Counted from the stretch's first letter, positions 25,877 to 40,740 are shown. The stretch is DNA of 64,000 nucleotides from Scleromitrula shiraiana (GCA_028455995.1 JABELC010000014.1:124001-188000), one strand, 5' to 3'. Numbers and translations are program-made. Notes: generated from the letters alone by a model not told the origin.

Positions 25877-28800
25877 AATAGTTTTATTTAGAATTATTTT
25901 TTCACTAATAGATTATTTTTATTATTATTTTATATATTTATTATATAATATTATTATTCTTTTCTTTTTCTTCATAATTCTATTACTCTATAGAATCTTA
26001 ATTCTTATTTATATTATCATTTTGAATTTTTATTTATTCTTTCTAATCTTATTTAAATTGATTAAACTCAATACAACTTTTAAAATTAATATAAATATTA
26101 TTATTATTCATATTAATATATTAATATATTCCTATATATTTGATGAAGCCTTTTATAATATATATATTAAATCCTTTTATTATTTCAACATCAACTTAAA
26201 AATCAAATTAATATTTATTTATTAATAACTATTTTTTAACCATATTAATATTATTATTTTTATTTTCATAATCATTAATCTTTATATTATTTAATTTATC
26301 AATTTTCTATTTTGAAAAAATAAACCTTTCAAATTTCGGAACTTTTATAATTAATTATTATTTTTATGAAGATAAAGATAAAAAATAAATCTTTTTTAAA
26401 AATATATTTAAATTATATAATGAACTCCATAATATTATGATTATTATCTTTATAAAAATTAATTAAACTTCTTATAACTTCAAAATAAATCAAATATATT
26501 TATATATATAACATCAAAATTCGAAAAATTATTTTTTAAAATATAATAATTTTTATTAATCTTTATCATATTATAATAAAAATCCTTTTTTATTTGTTTG
26601 ATAATTAGATTTAATATTTATACAATAAATCTGTTGAAAAAAATAATTTTATTTTAGAATATATACCTACGTTTTTCAACAATATTTAAAAAAATTTATA
26701 ATTATTTTTGAATTTTTATATTCTTTATTTATTATAAAAAAATTTCAAGTTAAATTATATTAAAATAATAAATTCTTTATAATCAATTAATAAATTACTT
26801 GAATTACATTGATCATATCTATATTAAAATCTTTTATTTTTTATTTCGATATTTTTACAAATAAATTTCTTTTTTGTTATATTAAAACTATGATATAAAA
26901 TAAAATATCCAATACAATTCATTATAAAAAATCATAATGCAATCTATAACTAAATATTCTTTTTTATATAAAACATACGTTTATTTTCATTATTTTTATT
27001 TAAATATTTATAATAATTATATCAATCTTCTTTAATATTTTATTATATATTTTAAATTCTTATTTGTCTATTTTCTTATTTAATATAATCAATCAATATG
27101 AATCCTCAGAAGAATTTTATTATAAACACTATATATTATATTATTATTATTTAATCAAATTCCTTTTATAATTATTTATATGCAGGTCAAAAAGATCTTT
27201 AAATGTAATTACAATTTTATTTTGATGAAATCATTATATAAAATATATTATTCATCTTTAATATATGAAATATTCAATTTATTTTTAATTAATTAAATTA
27301 TTTCTTATTTAATCAAAGGTTTCTTTGATAACTATCTCAAATTTATCTTTAATTATAATATTATTAATTAGTTTTTGATAAATCTTATTTTTTAGCTAAT
27401 TTAACTTTATAATAATCATATATATTTATGTTATTATTTACACTTTATTTGAATATATATAAGATAAGAAATATATTATCTTTATATAACTTATTAATAT
27501 AATTATTAATTAAAATACCTTTATAATCATTTTACAATATTTATTTTACTTTTTTTATATTTTTTGTATTAATTTTGAACTAATTTTATATTTATTAAAA
27601 AAATAATGTATTATATACATTATTGTTTCATATATTTATTTTGTATTAAAATATTAATATTATTAATCAAGTTATTATATTTATTTATTAATTTATTATT
27701 GAATATATTTTAATTAATTTTCTATTATGAAATAAAAGAAACGTGAAATTAAATAAAACTTTTTAAAAAATATTATTATAAACTAAAAGTTATAAATTAA
27801 TATATTTATTTATTTATATGTTCTTAAGTATAGAGATTATTTTTGTTTATTAATCATCCAAAAATCTTTTTGCTGATATAAATTGAATTTAAAAATTTTA
27901 AAAATTTAATAATCATAATATTTATCTAAAATACATATAATTATAATAAATTCTATGTTTTAGTAATAAAATTTGATTTGTTATTTTTAATGTAATTATA
28001 ATTAAAATCAATGAATTACATATTTTATTATTAATATTCTTTTTTTGATTCAAATAAATAATCAATTTAAAATTTCATTCTTAGATTATTTTAAACAATC
28101 TTTTCAATAAATATTCCCTTTCAGAATCCTTTTTGATGTTTCGATTATTCAATTTTGATTAAATCTATTTGAATGATATATATATGTATATATACATTGA
28201 TAATAATTAATTATATAATTTATTTTATTTAATTTCCAATATTTGTTAAGATCTTATATTCTTTTTTTATTTCAATAATTATTATAAATAACATGTCTGA
28301 TTTTGTATATATTAATAATTTATATATTAAACTATTCTAATCTTAAAAAAAACCTTAAAGATATTTATATTTCACTTTTTTACTTTTTTTCTATTATATT
28401 AAATTTATATATAATAAATTCTTCATCTAATCTCTTTTGATTTATAATTTTTATAAATATTAAATATATTTAATCTATAATTATTATTTCTCTATAATTT
28501 TTAGATATCTTTTTTAAATGTTTAATCATTCATTAGACCATTTATTTTATTTTATAATAATATTTATTTATTTAAAAGTTTTAACTTCTTATTATATATT
28601 ATTATATATAATTCTTTTCAAAAGATTAATATATTTATATACTTGCTTTTTATACTGTATTTATAATTTTCATATATGAATTAATATAGTAAACAATAAT
28701 AATGATATTCATTTTATTATTCTAGTTAAATAACTAAAAAGATTTTAAAAAAAGTTTTATTATTATTATATTAATTTTATAATTAAAAAACTATTCTTTA

Positions 28801-28975
28801 AAGTTCTATTTTGATATTTAAAATATAAGTTTAAACTTTAAATATTAAATCACTAAAAATATTTATTATAGTTTATAAGTAATTTTTATCTTATTTTTTA
28901 AAAGTTCAAAATACTTGTTTTTTCATAATTTTTATCTAATTATATAATTAATTTTATTGTTTATTGATTTAATCC
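25877..28975. other. Unassigned pyrimidine-rich AT sequence to the left of LTR element 2
   Basis: The + strand is rich in T and C and poor in G. A 67-codon open frame (26022-26225, + strand, TTG start) contains DEAFYNIYIKSF, which faintly recalls a LINE RT block but is too weak to call. No confident alignment to the three element families was found. A palindromic ATATATAT/GTATATATACAT tract lies near 28178-28197. Confidence 0.3.
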
Positions 28976-29136
28976 TGTTTGTATGACTCTGGGGGTATAA
29001 AACTATACAATTACGGGTATCAATCTATATTGTATTATTTGTTTAAAAAGTTCAAAAAAGATATTATACGTTATTGAGAATATATGTTTTTTTAATGAAT
29101 ATATAATATAAGATTATATATTTAATTATATAGATA
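28976..29136 (-). repeat. 3' LTR of element 2
   Basis: The + strand reads TGTTTGTATGACTCTGGGGG at the outer end, which keeps G+C; the inner half is nearly all A and T. Confidence 0.88.
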
Positions 29137-31375
29137 TTAGTAATTTTTTAAAAAATTGATATTATATATATAAAAAATTGAATTTTATAAAAATTATAAA
29201 TTATTTATATAAAATAAAAATAAAATAAATTTTTTTTAATTTTTTATTATTTTAAAATCTTTATAATTTATTTATATATAATATAATATTTTAAAATTAA
29301 ATTAAAATAAATATTATTTGAATTATATATTATTATTATTTTGTATTATTATTGTTTTTTATATTATATATTTTATTATTTTATTTTATAATAATTATAT
29401 ATAAATTAAATAAATAAAACTAATTATTATTTAATTATTTTTTAAAAAATAAATAAAAAAAAATCAAAATCTTTTTTTATATTTAATTTATTTATTAATC
29501 TTTATTAATATTTTATTTATATTAATAAATTTTTTTAATATTAAATAAAATTTTATTTTTATTATTATATTTATTAAATTATTATTATTATTAATTTATA
29601 ATATTTTTATAATTTTTTTATATTTATATAATTAATATAGAATTATAATATTGATTATAAATTATTTTTTTATTATTATTTTAAATTTAATTAATAATTA
29701 AAATAAAAAATATAAATCGATATAAATAATTAATAATAAAATATAATTATTAAAAATTTTATTAATTATATTTTTAATAATAATTATTATATTAAAATTA
29801 AAGATTATTATATAAAGTTTTAATATTAATATAATTTAAATAATATATTTATATTTAATTAAAAATTAATATATAATATTTGTATTTTTATTTTTATTTG
29901 TTAATATAATAATATATTTGATTTAAAATAATAGATTAAAGTTATTAATATATAAAATATTAATAAATATATATATATAAAAAATATTAAAATTAAATAA
30001 TATAAATTAAAATCTTTTTATAAGAGTTTTTTTTATTATTATATATATTTATTAAATATTTTTATATTTTTGTTATTTGATTTAGTATTTTATATAATTT
30101 ATATTAAATTGAATAAAGTTTTAGGTTAATAATAGATTATAATATAAATATTATAAGTATATTATATAATATATTATTTTTTTGATATTATATTTTTTTA
30201 GAGTTTATTATATATTTTATATATATTAATATTAATATTTTTGATTTATTTTATATTTTTATATTAAAATTCTTAATTTATTATAATTATTAAATTTTTT
30301 AATAATATTAAATTATTATTAAATTTAAATAAGTATATTTTAATTAATTGTTTTTATTTTTTATATAAAAATTTAATTTTTTTTAAATAATATTTTTTTT
30401 TATAAATAAATTGTTTATTTATAATAATTAAAATATTATTGATTTATATTATTATAATTTTAAATCTTTATTTTTATATATATAATAAATAAAAATTATA
30501 TATTGATATTATTATTTTAAATTTTATAATATAATAGTTTAAATATATATTAAATTGATAATTTTTTATTTTTAGAATTTTATATAATAATTATATTATA
30601 TAAAATATAGTTTTTAATAAATATTTTATTTTTAAAATTGCATATATAAAAATAAAATATATAAATTTTAAATTTATTTATATATATATTTAAATAATAT
30701 TATATAAATAAATATTAAATATATTATTACTTTTTATTACTATTATAATAATTATAATTATTAATATTAATTGATAAATTAAATATTATATAATTAAAAA
30801 TTATATAAATATAATATTTTTTTTTATATTATTAAAACTTTATATAATAAATTTTGATTTTTTATATATCTTTTTTATATTTAAATATTTAAATTTATTA
30901 ATTTATTTATATTTAAAAATTTTTATTTTTATCAAAATCTTTTTTTATTTTATTATTTTAAATATATTGATTTTTATTACTCTATTTAATTTTTTTTTTT
31001 TTAATTTTATATATATTTTATTTGTTTTTTCTTTATTATATTTAATTTATCTAATAAAAAAAATCAATTTATTTATAAAAAAGATATTAATTGGATATAT
31101 AATATATTCATTATTTAATAATATTATAATATTTGATAATATTTCCTTAAAATCTTGATTTTTTATATATAATTTAGATTGTACTTTTTATTATATATCT
31201 TATTAAATATATTAATAAAGTTAAATCATTATTAATAATAAAATATTAAGGTTTTAATCTTTTTTTAATTTATTATATTTATAAATTATTAATTCAAATA
31301 GTTTTAATATCGCTATTTTTAATATTTTTTAAATAATTAATTGATTATTACTATTATTTATAAATATAGATAATA

Positions 31376-32353
31376 CTCGGTCAAATTAAAATTGAAGCAC
31401 GCGCAAAATAAGCGAATCGCTTCAAAATCGACGATTTTGTACAAATCACCTCTTGCGCTGATGTAAATAAATCAATTAATTATTTATAGAATTATTTAAA
31501 ATATTAAATATAAAGTATTTTTATATTAAAATATTTATTATTAAAATTTAAAGATTAAATAATGATTTAAAAATTTATAATATTTATTTAAATATAAAGT
31601 AAAAATTATATAAAAATATTATAATTTTAAGTTGATTTAAATTAAGCAAATTATTATATTAGAAAATAATGAAGATATATATAAATATATAGAAAAAAAA
31701 GCTTTTATTTAATATAAATATTATATATTAAAATAAATTATAGAAGTTTTGAAAAGTCCAAATTTTAAGAGTATTTTTAACTTTTTAAAATTTTTAAAAA
31801 TCTTAATAATTCATTTAAATCAAAATTATATTAAATAATATTTTAATATAATAATTATAAAGATATAAATTATCATATATAAAAATTTGAAGTGATTTTA
31901 ATGATTTTTAAAAATCGAAATTATAATAGTATTTAATACTTATAAATACTATATATACTCTTTTTAACTTTATTATATTATATTTTTTATATATTTTTAA
32001 TATATATAATATTTATATTAAATAAAAATATGTTTTTTATATATTTATATATATCTTTATTATTTTTTAATATAATGATTTACTCGATTTAAATCAAATT
32101 AAAATTATAGTATTTTTATACAATTTTTACTTTATATTTAAATAAATATTATAAATTTTTAAATCATGATTTAATCTTTATATATTAATAACAAATACTT
32201 CAATATAAAAATAATTCAAATTTAAAATTTTAAATAATTTTATAAGTAATTGATCGATTTATTTACATTAGTTCAAGAGGTGATTTATATAAAATCATCG
32301 ATTTTGAGGGTTTTTCGGTAATTTGCGCGTGCTTCAATTTTAATTTAACCGAG
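31376..32353. mobile_element. Long-TIR DNA element (foldback/MITE-like), 978 bp, TA target duplication
   Basis: Terminal inverted repeats of about 320 bp (31376-31695 and 32032-32353) begin CTCGGT[C/T]AAATTAAAATTG and continue with GAAGCACGCGCAAA. About 335 bp lie between the arms and contain no open frame, so the element is non-autonomous. TA flanks both ends (31374-31375, 32354-32355). Element 3 carries the same retrotransposon position without the insertion (near 54322), with a single TA there, which proves the insertion and the 2-bp duplication. A TA target fits the Tc1/mariner superfamily. The insertion is younger than element 2. Confidence 0.88.
31410..31439. other. Two adjacent palindromes in the left arm of the inverted-repeat element
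   Basis: AAGCGAATCGCTT (31410-31422) is followed directly by CAAAATCGACGATTTTG (31423-31439). Both are perfect apart from their central base. They lie 35 bp inside the terminus, where transposase-binding sites often sit. The right arm keeps only a decayed form of the second and a different sequence in place of the first. Confidence 0.6.
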
Positions 32354-35104
32354 TATATAGTTTTTTATATATACTATTAATAATATTAATATTAAATCAA
32401 TAAATTCTTTATAATATAAATAAATTAATATTGATTATATTATTATAATATAGTTATTTATATTGATTTTATAGTTTTTATTCTTTATCAATTTCAGGAT
32501 ATAAAATTTTTTTTATTTTTTTTTTATTTTAATAATCTTTTTATAAATTAGAATTTTTAAATATATTTTTAAATTATATATTATATATATAAATAATCTA
32601 TTCTATTTTTATAATATATTTTTTATTAATTAAATCGCTTTATATTTATAGATTTTATCATTTGTTTTTTATAGTTTTATTATTTAATTAATAATAATTT
32701 TTATTAATAAATCCGATTTTTTTATATATATAAATATATTAAATATTAAAAATATTGAAATTAGTTTATTAAGGCTTGTTAAGTCATTTATAGCTTTTAT
32801 TATTATTTATAATATTTACTTTTTTGTAAAGCCAAATTATTATAGTTTGTTTTATAAAATCTTATATATTTATTATATAATTTTATAATATCATTTAATT
32901 TTACTAATTGATTAATAAGATTTTATAAAAATTATCTTTATTTTAATTATTATAATATTTATATATTTATTAAATTCTTTTATAATAAATTATATATTTA
33001 TATTAATAATAATATAATTTAAAAGTTTTATATAAATATCGATCTATTTAAATCAAATTATATTTTAAATATATTTTACTAATAAATTGTTTAAAAATAT
33101 TATTATTTAATATTTTATTATTTTATTAAATATATATAATATCGCTTTTTTATTAATATATATAATATTAATTATAATTTTATAATTAAATTGAATATTA
33201 TTATTTTCATTATCATTAATCTTGAATTTGAATTTTTTTAATAATTTGTTATATATCTAATATTAATAATAATATTTTATTAACTTATTAATTTTGTTTT
33301 TATTTATATTATTATAATTAATTTATTTAAATATATTATATAATCTATAAATAGTCAAATAATTAAAACATTTATATAAATATTATAATTCTATTTTTAT
33401 AAAATAATAAATATTATTTAAGATTATTAATTATATAAATATATTATAATTATATTTTTATAATAAAAAATTATAATTATATTTTTATATAATAAAAAAA
33501 TATTTATTAATTTTATTATAAATGATTTAGTTTTTAATATTATTAAAATATATATCAAGTCTATTTATATTTATTAAACAAAATAAAAATAATATATTTA
33601 TATAAATAATATAAATTTCGATTTATTTAATTGATAATTCAATTTTATATAATTTAAAAAAATTTTTAATATTTTTTTTTTTATATATGATTTTTGTGAT
33701 TTTTATTTTATTATAATTAATAATTAAATTAATTAATTTTTATAATATTTTGAATTGTTATTTATTAATAATTGATATTATTATTATTTCTATATCGATT
33801 ATAATATTTTAAAACTTATTAGAATTATATTTATTATTTGTAAAAAATATTTTAAAATTATATATAATTTGTTTTGATATTATATTTTTATTAGTTTAAT
33901 TATTTATAAATAGTTTTTTGTATATTAATATATATTTAAATATTTTTTTTATAAATCTAATAATTATTTATAAACTATTAATTAAATTGTTTAATATATA
34001 ATATATTTTCAATATAATTTTATCTAAATATTTTATTTTTATATAAAATGATTTATAAATCTTTTTGATATCTTTTTTTTTTATCTTTTGTTTTTTTTTA
34101 TAATATATTAAAAATTATTTATATATATAATTATTATTATTTTTAATAACTTTTTTTTTATATTTCTTTTAACTCTTTTTTTGATTTAATTTTAAATAAT
34201 TTATAAAAAAGCAATTTTTTTTTTATATATTCAATATTATTTTTTATAAATTAATTTAAAACTTTCTTTATTATATTATTTTTAAATATTAAATTATAAC
34301 CCGAATTGATTTTAATAATTATTATATTTTTTTTGATTATTATAATTATTTGCTTTATTATATTTATTATAATTAAAGTTTTTATGTTGATTTTATAAAT
34401 TATTTATAAATTTTTTTTTAATATAATATATATTAATATTATTATTTTATAATTTATTATAAATTTAGATTATTTCTTTAATTTTTTAAATAAAATTAAA
34501 AATATTTACAATTAATCAATAATATATTTAAATATATTATTTAATTTATTAATATAATAAAATTATCTTTTTATAAAAATATAATTAGTTTTTTATATTG
34601 TTTAATAAAGCTTTATATAATTATTTTCTTTTTATAAAGAATAATTTTAAATATTGTTTAAGTTTTTTTTTTTAATTTTTATTTATAATATTTTTTATTA
34701 TTAATTTTATTTATTTGTTTATTATATTGAAATAATATAGTTTTTTTTAATATTATATTTTGAATTTTATAATCAAATTTTTTATTTTTTATAAAAATAT
34801 AGTAAGATTTGATATATAATATTTGAATATTTTATTTTTAAATATAGTTAAAAATATTATTATTATAAGTTTGTTTAAAATGTTTATGTGTTATAAAGTT
34901 AATTTATATATAATTAATTTATAATTAAAATTATTATTTTTATTATTGAATTTTATTGCGTTATTATATATTTTGTTTAAATTGATTTAATGCTAGATTT
35001 TTAATATACAATATTAATAATTTTTCTTTTAATAATATCTTTAATCTTTATATTTATTTTTATATATATATACTTTTTTATCTCTTTATTCTTTTTCTTA
35101 ACTT

Positions 35105-35421
35105 TATTTGTATTAAAAATTATAATTATTTTAGTTATAGTTATTTTAATTGATTTAAAATATGTAATAATCTTAATTAGGTTGATTTGAATTAGATTGA
35201 TTTTGATTAAATTGAATTTAATTAGATTAAGATATATAATTGTTTTGATTATAATAATTTTTATTATAATTATTTATATTATAATAATTTTGATTAAGTT
35301 GATTTTGATTAAATTGATTTTAATTAAAATAATTTTAATTAAATTAAAGCATATAGTTATTTTAATTATAATAATTTTTATTATAATTATTTTTATCTTG
35401 ATAATTTTGATTATTATATAA
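35105..35421 (-). pseudogene. Pentad-repeat fossil of LTR element 2
   Basis: This is homologous in reverse complement to 9969-10290 of element 1 and has the same 15-bp DNA periodicity. The open frame visible on the + strand is antisense to the element. Confidence 0.5.
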
Positions 35422-37391
35422 TATATGATTATTAAATAAAGTTATATACTAGATAATATAATATATAAAATTATATATTGTTATTATTAAAATAGTTTTA
35501 AATAAATATTCAAAATCAGCTTTTATTATAGATTAGATGTTTTTTGGTGATTTATTGAAATACTTTAGTAAATTAGTCATTATTTATATAATGAAAATAT
35601 TTTTTTTAATTTATTTTTTTTTAATTTATTTTTTTTTTAATTTATTTCTTTATACTTTTTTTTTAATTCTATTTCTACTTCAAATTTTCTATTATTACCT
35701 TTATATTACCAAACCTAAATTTTATTAATCAATTTCTATAAATCTTCTTTAAATAAACCTTAATTTATTTAAAATATAATTTTATATATATTATATTTTA
35801 TAATATATAAATTATTAATATAAATATATTAATATAAATATTATTTTTTTATAATATTTTTTTTATTATTATTAAATATCCTTTATTTAATATTTAAAAT
35901 ATTTTTATTTTTATATTTTTAAATATTTTTTTAAAATCTATCTATAAATCTATATTAATAAAAGTCTTTAAATTATTAATTATATATTTATTAAATTTAT
36001 ATTTTAAATAATAATTTATTATATATAAATTTTTTATATTATATTTTTTATATTTATTAATAAAATCTAAATTATCTAAAAATAATCTATTAAATAAATT
36101 ATTATAATGTTTTTTATTTTATTTAAATTTAAAGTTTTATTTATATTTAAGATTATATATATTATTATCTTTTTATTATTATTTTTTTTTAAAATCAAGT
36201 ATAAATTTTCTAAAAATATTATTTATTATATTTTTAAATAAAAAGATCTTTATTTATATTTATAATATTAGAATTTATATTTATTTAAATATTTTTTATT
36301 AATATTATTTTTATAATAACTTTATATATATTGAATTTTTATTAAGATTTTTTAATAATATTTTTAATATTAATTAAAATTTTTTGATTTAATTAAAAGT
36401 TTATTTTAATTATTAAAATATTAATAACAATCTTAAATTTTAAATATTTATATTTAATAAATTGCTTTTTTTTATAATTATTTAAAATTTATATTTATAT
36501 TTATACTTTTTAATTTTTTTTTTCTTTATATCGTTTTTATCTATTATATTATCTATAATATTATAATACAAAATAAAAAAATGTTTTTAATAATACTTTA
36601 TATTTATTTATTAAATAATATAGTAATTATTATTAAATTTATTTTTGTTTAGTTTTTTTATTATTATTAAATAAATATCTAATATCAAATCAAAAATTTG
36701 ATTTAATAAAACTTTAAATTAAATATAAGTATTTTAATTTATAAAATAAATTTAATATAAAATTAAAGTTTATTTTAATAAAATTTTTAAATTAAATATA
36801 ATTATTTCAATTTATAAAATAAATATATAATAAATAAATTTATTATAAAATAAAAAAAAAAATAGAATAATAATAAAAAAATCTAGAAATATAATAAAAA
36901 AGATTATTAAAAGTTTTTATAAAAGTTTTTAAATAAAAGTTTTTATATAAATAATTTTATTATTGTTTTTATAATTATAATAAAATAGTTATTATTATTA
37001 AGATTTTTATTTATTAAAATGTTTTTTTAAATAATATAATATATATTTAAATAATATAATATAATTTATATTTTTATTATTATTTTATTTATAATAGATA
37101 TTTAAATTTTATAATTTTAAAATTGATTTAAAAATTATTCAATTTATAATAAACGTTTAAATTTTATAATATTTAAATTAAAATTAAAAATTATTATTTT
37201 TCTAATAAATATTTAAATATTATGAAATTTAATTCTTTTTTTTATTAAAAATTAAATAATCTATAAAACTTTTTATTATTAAAGATTATAAAGAGTTTTT
37301 TGTCGATAATAAATAAAAATATTTAGAATTTATCAAAATTAATATTATATATAAAATAAAAGTTTTAATTTATAATATGCATATTAATTAA

Positions 37392-37551
37392 TATTTATAT
37401 AATTTGAGAGATATAAAATTATATAATATAAATAATCTTTTATTTATATTAATATGTTTAAGGAGTTCAAAAAGAGTGTTGTATGCCGTCGAGAGTATAT
37501 ATCTCCTTAACGGACACGTGACGTAAGGTCACGTGTTTGACTATACAGACA
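37392..37551 (-). repeat. 5' LTR of element 2 (160 bp)
   Basis: It is the reverse complement of 7841-8000. The outer end, on the right, keeps the intact double E-box palindrome (37515-37535) and ends CTATACAGACA. The inner half is A+T only. Confidence 0.9.
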
Positions 37552-38169
37552 ATAAATATTATATATTAAAATATAATATAATAGTTTTAAAAAGTCGAAG
37601 TTTTAAAAGTATTTTTAATTTTTTAAAATCTTTAAAAATCTTAATAATTTATTCAAATCAAAATTATATTAAATAATATTTTAATATAATAATTATAAAA
37701 ATATAAACTATCATATATAAAAATTTGAAGTGATTTTAATGATTTTTAAAAATCGAAATTATAATGGTGCTTAATGCTTATAAATATTATATATACTTTT
37801 TTTAATTTTATTATATTATATTTTTTATATATTTTTAATATATATAATATTTATATCAAACAAAAGTTTGTTTTTTATATATTTATATATATTTTCATTA
37901 TTTTCTAATATAATAATTTACTTGATTTAAATCAAATTAAAATTATAGTATTTTTATATGATTTTTACTTTATATTTCATTAAATATTATAAACTTTAAA
38001 ATCATTATTTGATCTTTAAATTTTAATAATAAATATTTTAATATTTTAAATAATTCTATAAATAATTGATTGATTTATTTACATTAGCGCAAAAGGTGTT
38101 TTATATAAAATCATCGATTTTGAGGGTTTTTCGGTAATTTGCGCGTGCTTCAATTTTAATTTAACCGAG
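37552..38169. mobile_element. Truncated second copy of the long-TIR DNA element
   Basis: It aligns with 31714-32353, covering most of the central part plus the whole right arm, and ends ACCGAG followed by TA. The left 340 bp are absent: the copy begins exactly at the end of the LTR at 37551, and the missing part is not on the other side of element 2. Confidence 0.82.
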
Positions 38170-38810
38170 TAATCTTTTTAATTCAAAGAGTATGAATATA
38201 TATGTATATATTTATATACATTAACTATTAAAATTCTAATAAACATTGTTCTAAGAGTTATTTATTTTTATACTCAATAAAAGATATATTAAAATAATTA
38301 AATGAAATAGAATCCTTCAAAAGGTTTTATAATTCGTATGTTTTTGATTGTATTTATTATATAATATAAATTTGATAAATTTATAATTACGTTTCTTAAT
38401 TTCTCTAATTTTTTCAATCTTTTTCCAAATACTTATTAACAATTATTTTTTGAACTCTTCAAAAATAATTATTTTTCTATATTTTAATAATATATTGATT
38501 TGTTTCAAGAACAAAAACGACTATAAAATTTCTATATAAATATTCTGACCGAAATTCTACAATATTCATCTTTTTGGAATGTTAATAAGTACATTTTGTT
38601 TATAATAAAGATTACATATTGAAAGTTAATTATCTTTAATAATAATATTATAATAAATGCAAATAAGATTCAAATTTTTATTGAATAAAATATTTATATT
38701 TAATTGAAAAAGTTATAAAATGTTTTAAAGTTTATAAACTTTGGTTAATTAATTTATAAAAAACTATTTTACAATATTAAATCTCTTGATGAATTCATTG
38801 AAAAATTGTT
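38170..38810. other. Unassigned sequence between the truncated TIR element and LTR element 5
   Basis: No open frame or repeat is recognised. It keeps somewhat more G and C than neighbouring elements, so it may be single-copy sequence less exposed to RIP. Confidence 0.35.
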
Positions 38811-38967
38811 TGTACAATCAACACGTGATCTTACATCACATATTCGTTGAAGATATATATATTCTCGACAGTGTACAAGACCTTTTTTAATCTCTTGAAA
38901 TAGATTAATATAATATAAAGAATATATTTATATTATATTAGTTTATTTTCCTAAAATTATAGAAATA
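38811..38967 (+). repeat. 5' LTR of element 5
   Basis: It starts TGTACAATCAACACGTGATC; one E-box is kept and the second arm is mutated (CACATATT). The interior and the end are degraded. Confidence 0.8.
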
Positions 38968-40569
38968 TTAATTAATATATATATTATAGATTAAAATTTC
39001 TAATTCATTATATATAATATTTGATTTTAATAAAGCTAAACATTTTTATTTATTATTAATAAAAAACTATTTTTAATTTTTAATAATAAAAAGATTTATA
39101 AATTATCTAAGTTATAATAAAGGAAATTGAATTTTATAACATTTAAATATTTATCATAAAAAAAATTTAATTTTAATTTAAATATTATAAAATCTCAATA
39201 TTTATTATAAATAAAACAATTTTTGAATCAATTTCAAAATTGTAAAATTTAAACATTTATTATAAATAAAATAATAATAAAAATATGAATTATATTATAT
39301 TGTTTAAATATATATTATACAATTTTAAAAAAGTATTTTAATAAATGAAAATATTAATAATAATAACTATTTTATTATAATCATTAAAATGATAATAAGA
39401 TTATTTATATAAAAACTTTTAATAATCTTTATTTTTCTATTTATTTATTATTGTTTTATTTAGTTTTTTATTTTATAATGAATCTTTTTATCATATACTA
39501 ATTTACAAATTAAAATGATTATATTTGATTTAAAGCTTTATTAGATTGAATTTTAATTCGATATTAAATTCATTTTATGAATTAGAATAATTATATTTAA
39601 TTTAAAACTTTCTTAAGTTAAATTTTAATTTAATGTTACATATTTATTTGATAATAATAAAAACATTAAATAAAATATAAATATAAATTTATGATAACTA
39701 TATAGAAAAAATAATCTATTAAATATAAATATTTAAAATCTGAAATTATTATCAATATTTTAATAATCAAAAGGATTTGTTATTTAGATTAAAGAATTTT
39801 AATTAAATTTAATATATGTAGATTTATTATAACAATAACATTAATCTAAAACTTTCAAATAAATATAAATTTCAATATTATAAATATAAATATAAATATA
39901 AATAAAACTTTAAGATTAAATAATCTAAAAGATATTGAAAAAGATCTGTTTAAAGAAATATTATTTTTAAATAATTTAAATTTTATTAATAAATTTAAAA
40001 AATATAATTCACAAAATTTATATATAATAAATTATTATTTAGAATATGAATTTGATAAATATATAATTAATAATTGAAAAATCTTTATTAATATAAATCT
40101 ATAAATAAACTTTGAAACAGTATTTCTTGATATCAATATAAAAATATTTAATAATAATAAGAAAAGTATTACAAAAAAATGATGTTTAAATTAGTATATT
40201 TATGTTAATGCATTGTATATTATATTATATAATATATATAAAATTATATTTAAAATAGATTAAAATATATTTAAAAAAAGTTTATAAAGATTTGTTAATA
40301 AAACTAAAATTTAATAATATAAAAATAATAATGAAAAATTTAAAAACAAAATAAAATTGAAAAAGGAAAACAAGAAATAAATCAAAAAAAGAAATAAATC
40401 AAATAAAACATCGCAATCATTTGAATAATATCTAAATTTCTAAAACAATTTAATAAATCATTAAAAATATTTAATTGATAAAAGAAATTAATAAATCCAT
40501 TTTATTCAAAACCATTTTAGAAACAATATATAAATTAATAAATAATGCTTTTCGATATATAATTTTACT

Positions 40570-40740
40570 TTCGAATAATTATATATTTTATTAAAATTAA
40601 AATTATTATAATCAAAATTATTATAGACAAAATTATTATAATTAAAATTATTATCAAAATAATTATAATTAAAATACTAATCGAAATAACTATAATTAAA
40701 ACAATTATAATCAAAATAACCATAATTTTTAATATAATCA
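40570..40740 (+). pseudogene. Shortened pentad-repeat fossil of LTR element 5
   Basis: A single block of 15-bp periodic sequence (units like AAAATTATTATAATC) corresponds to one of the two blocks in element 1, consistent with unequal exchange within the repeat. Confidence 0.5.

Larger units (their letters stand above)
28976..37551 (-). mobile_element. LTR retrotransposon element 2, - strand, with a nested inverted-repeat element
   Basis: The 3' LTR (28976-29136) and 5' LTR (37392-37551), both read on the - strand, bound 8576 bp. Removing the 978-bp insertion and its extra TA leaves 7596 bp, matching element 1. Internal sequence aligns in reverse complement with element 1 and directly with element 3. 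Outer flanks are AATCC on the left and ATAAA on the right, so there is no target duplication; the right flank is the middle of an inverted-repeat element whose left part is missing. This suggests the two ends come from different insertions joined by recombination. Short + strand frames at 30967-31158, 35197-35421 and 35537-35728 are antisense shadows. Confidence 0.88.

Noticed and set aside
26022..26225. LINE RT block suggested by DEAFYNIY
   Set aside because: The spacing of the Asp and the hydrophobic positions does not fit the block seen in copies B-D, and no DD box follows on the + strand.
35537..35728. 63-codon + strand open frame
   Set aside because: It is antisense to LTR element 2, purely hydrophobic, and not kept open in element 3.
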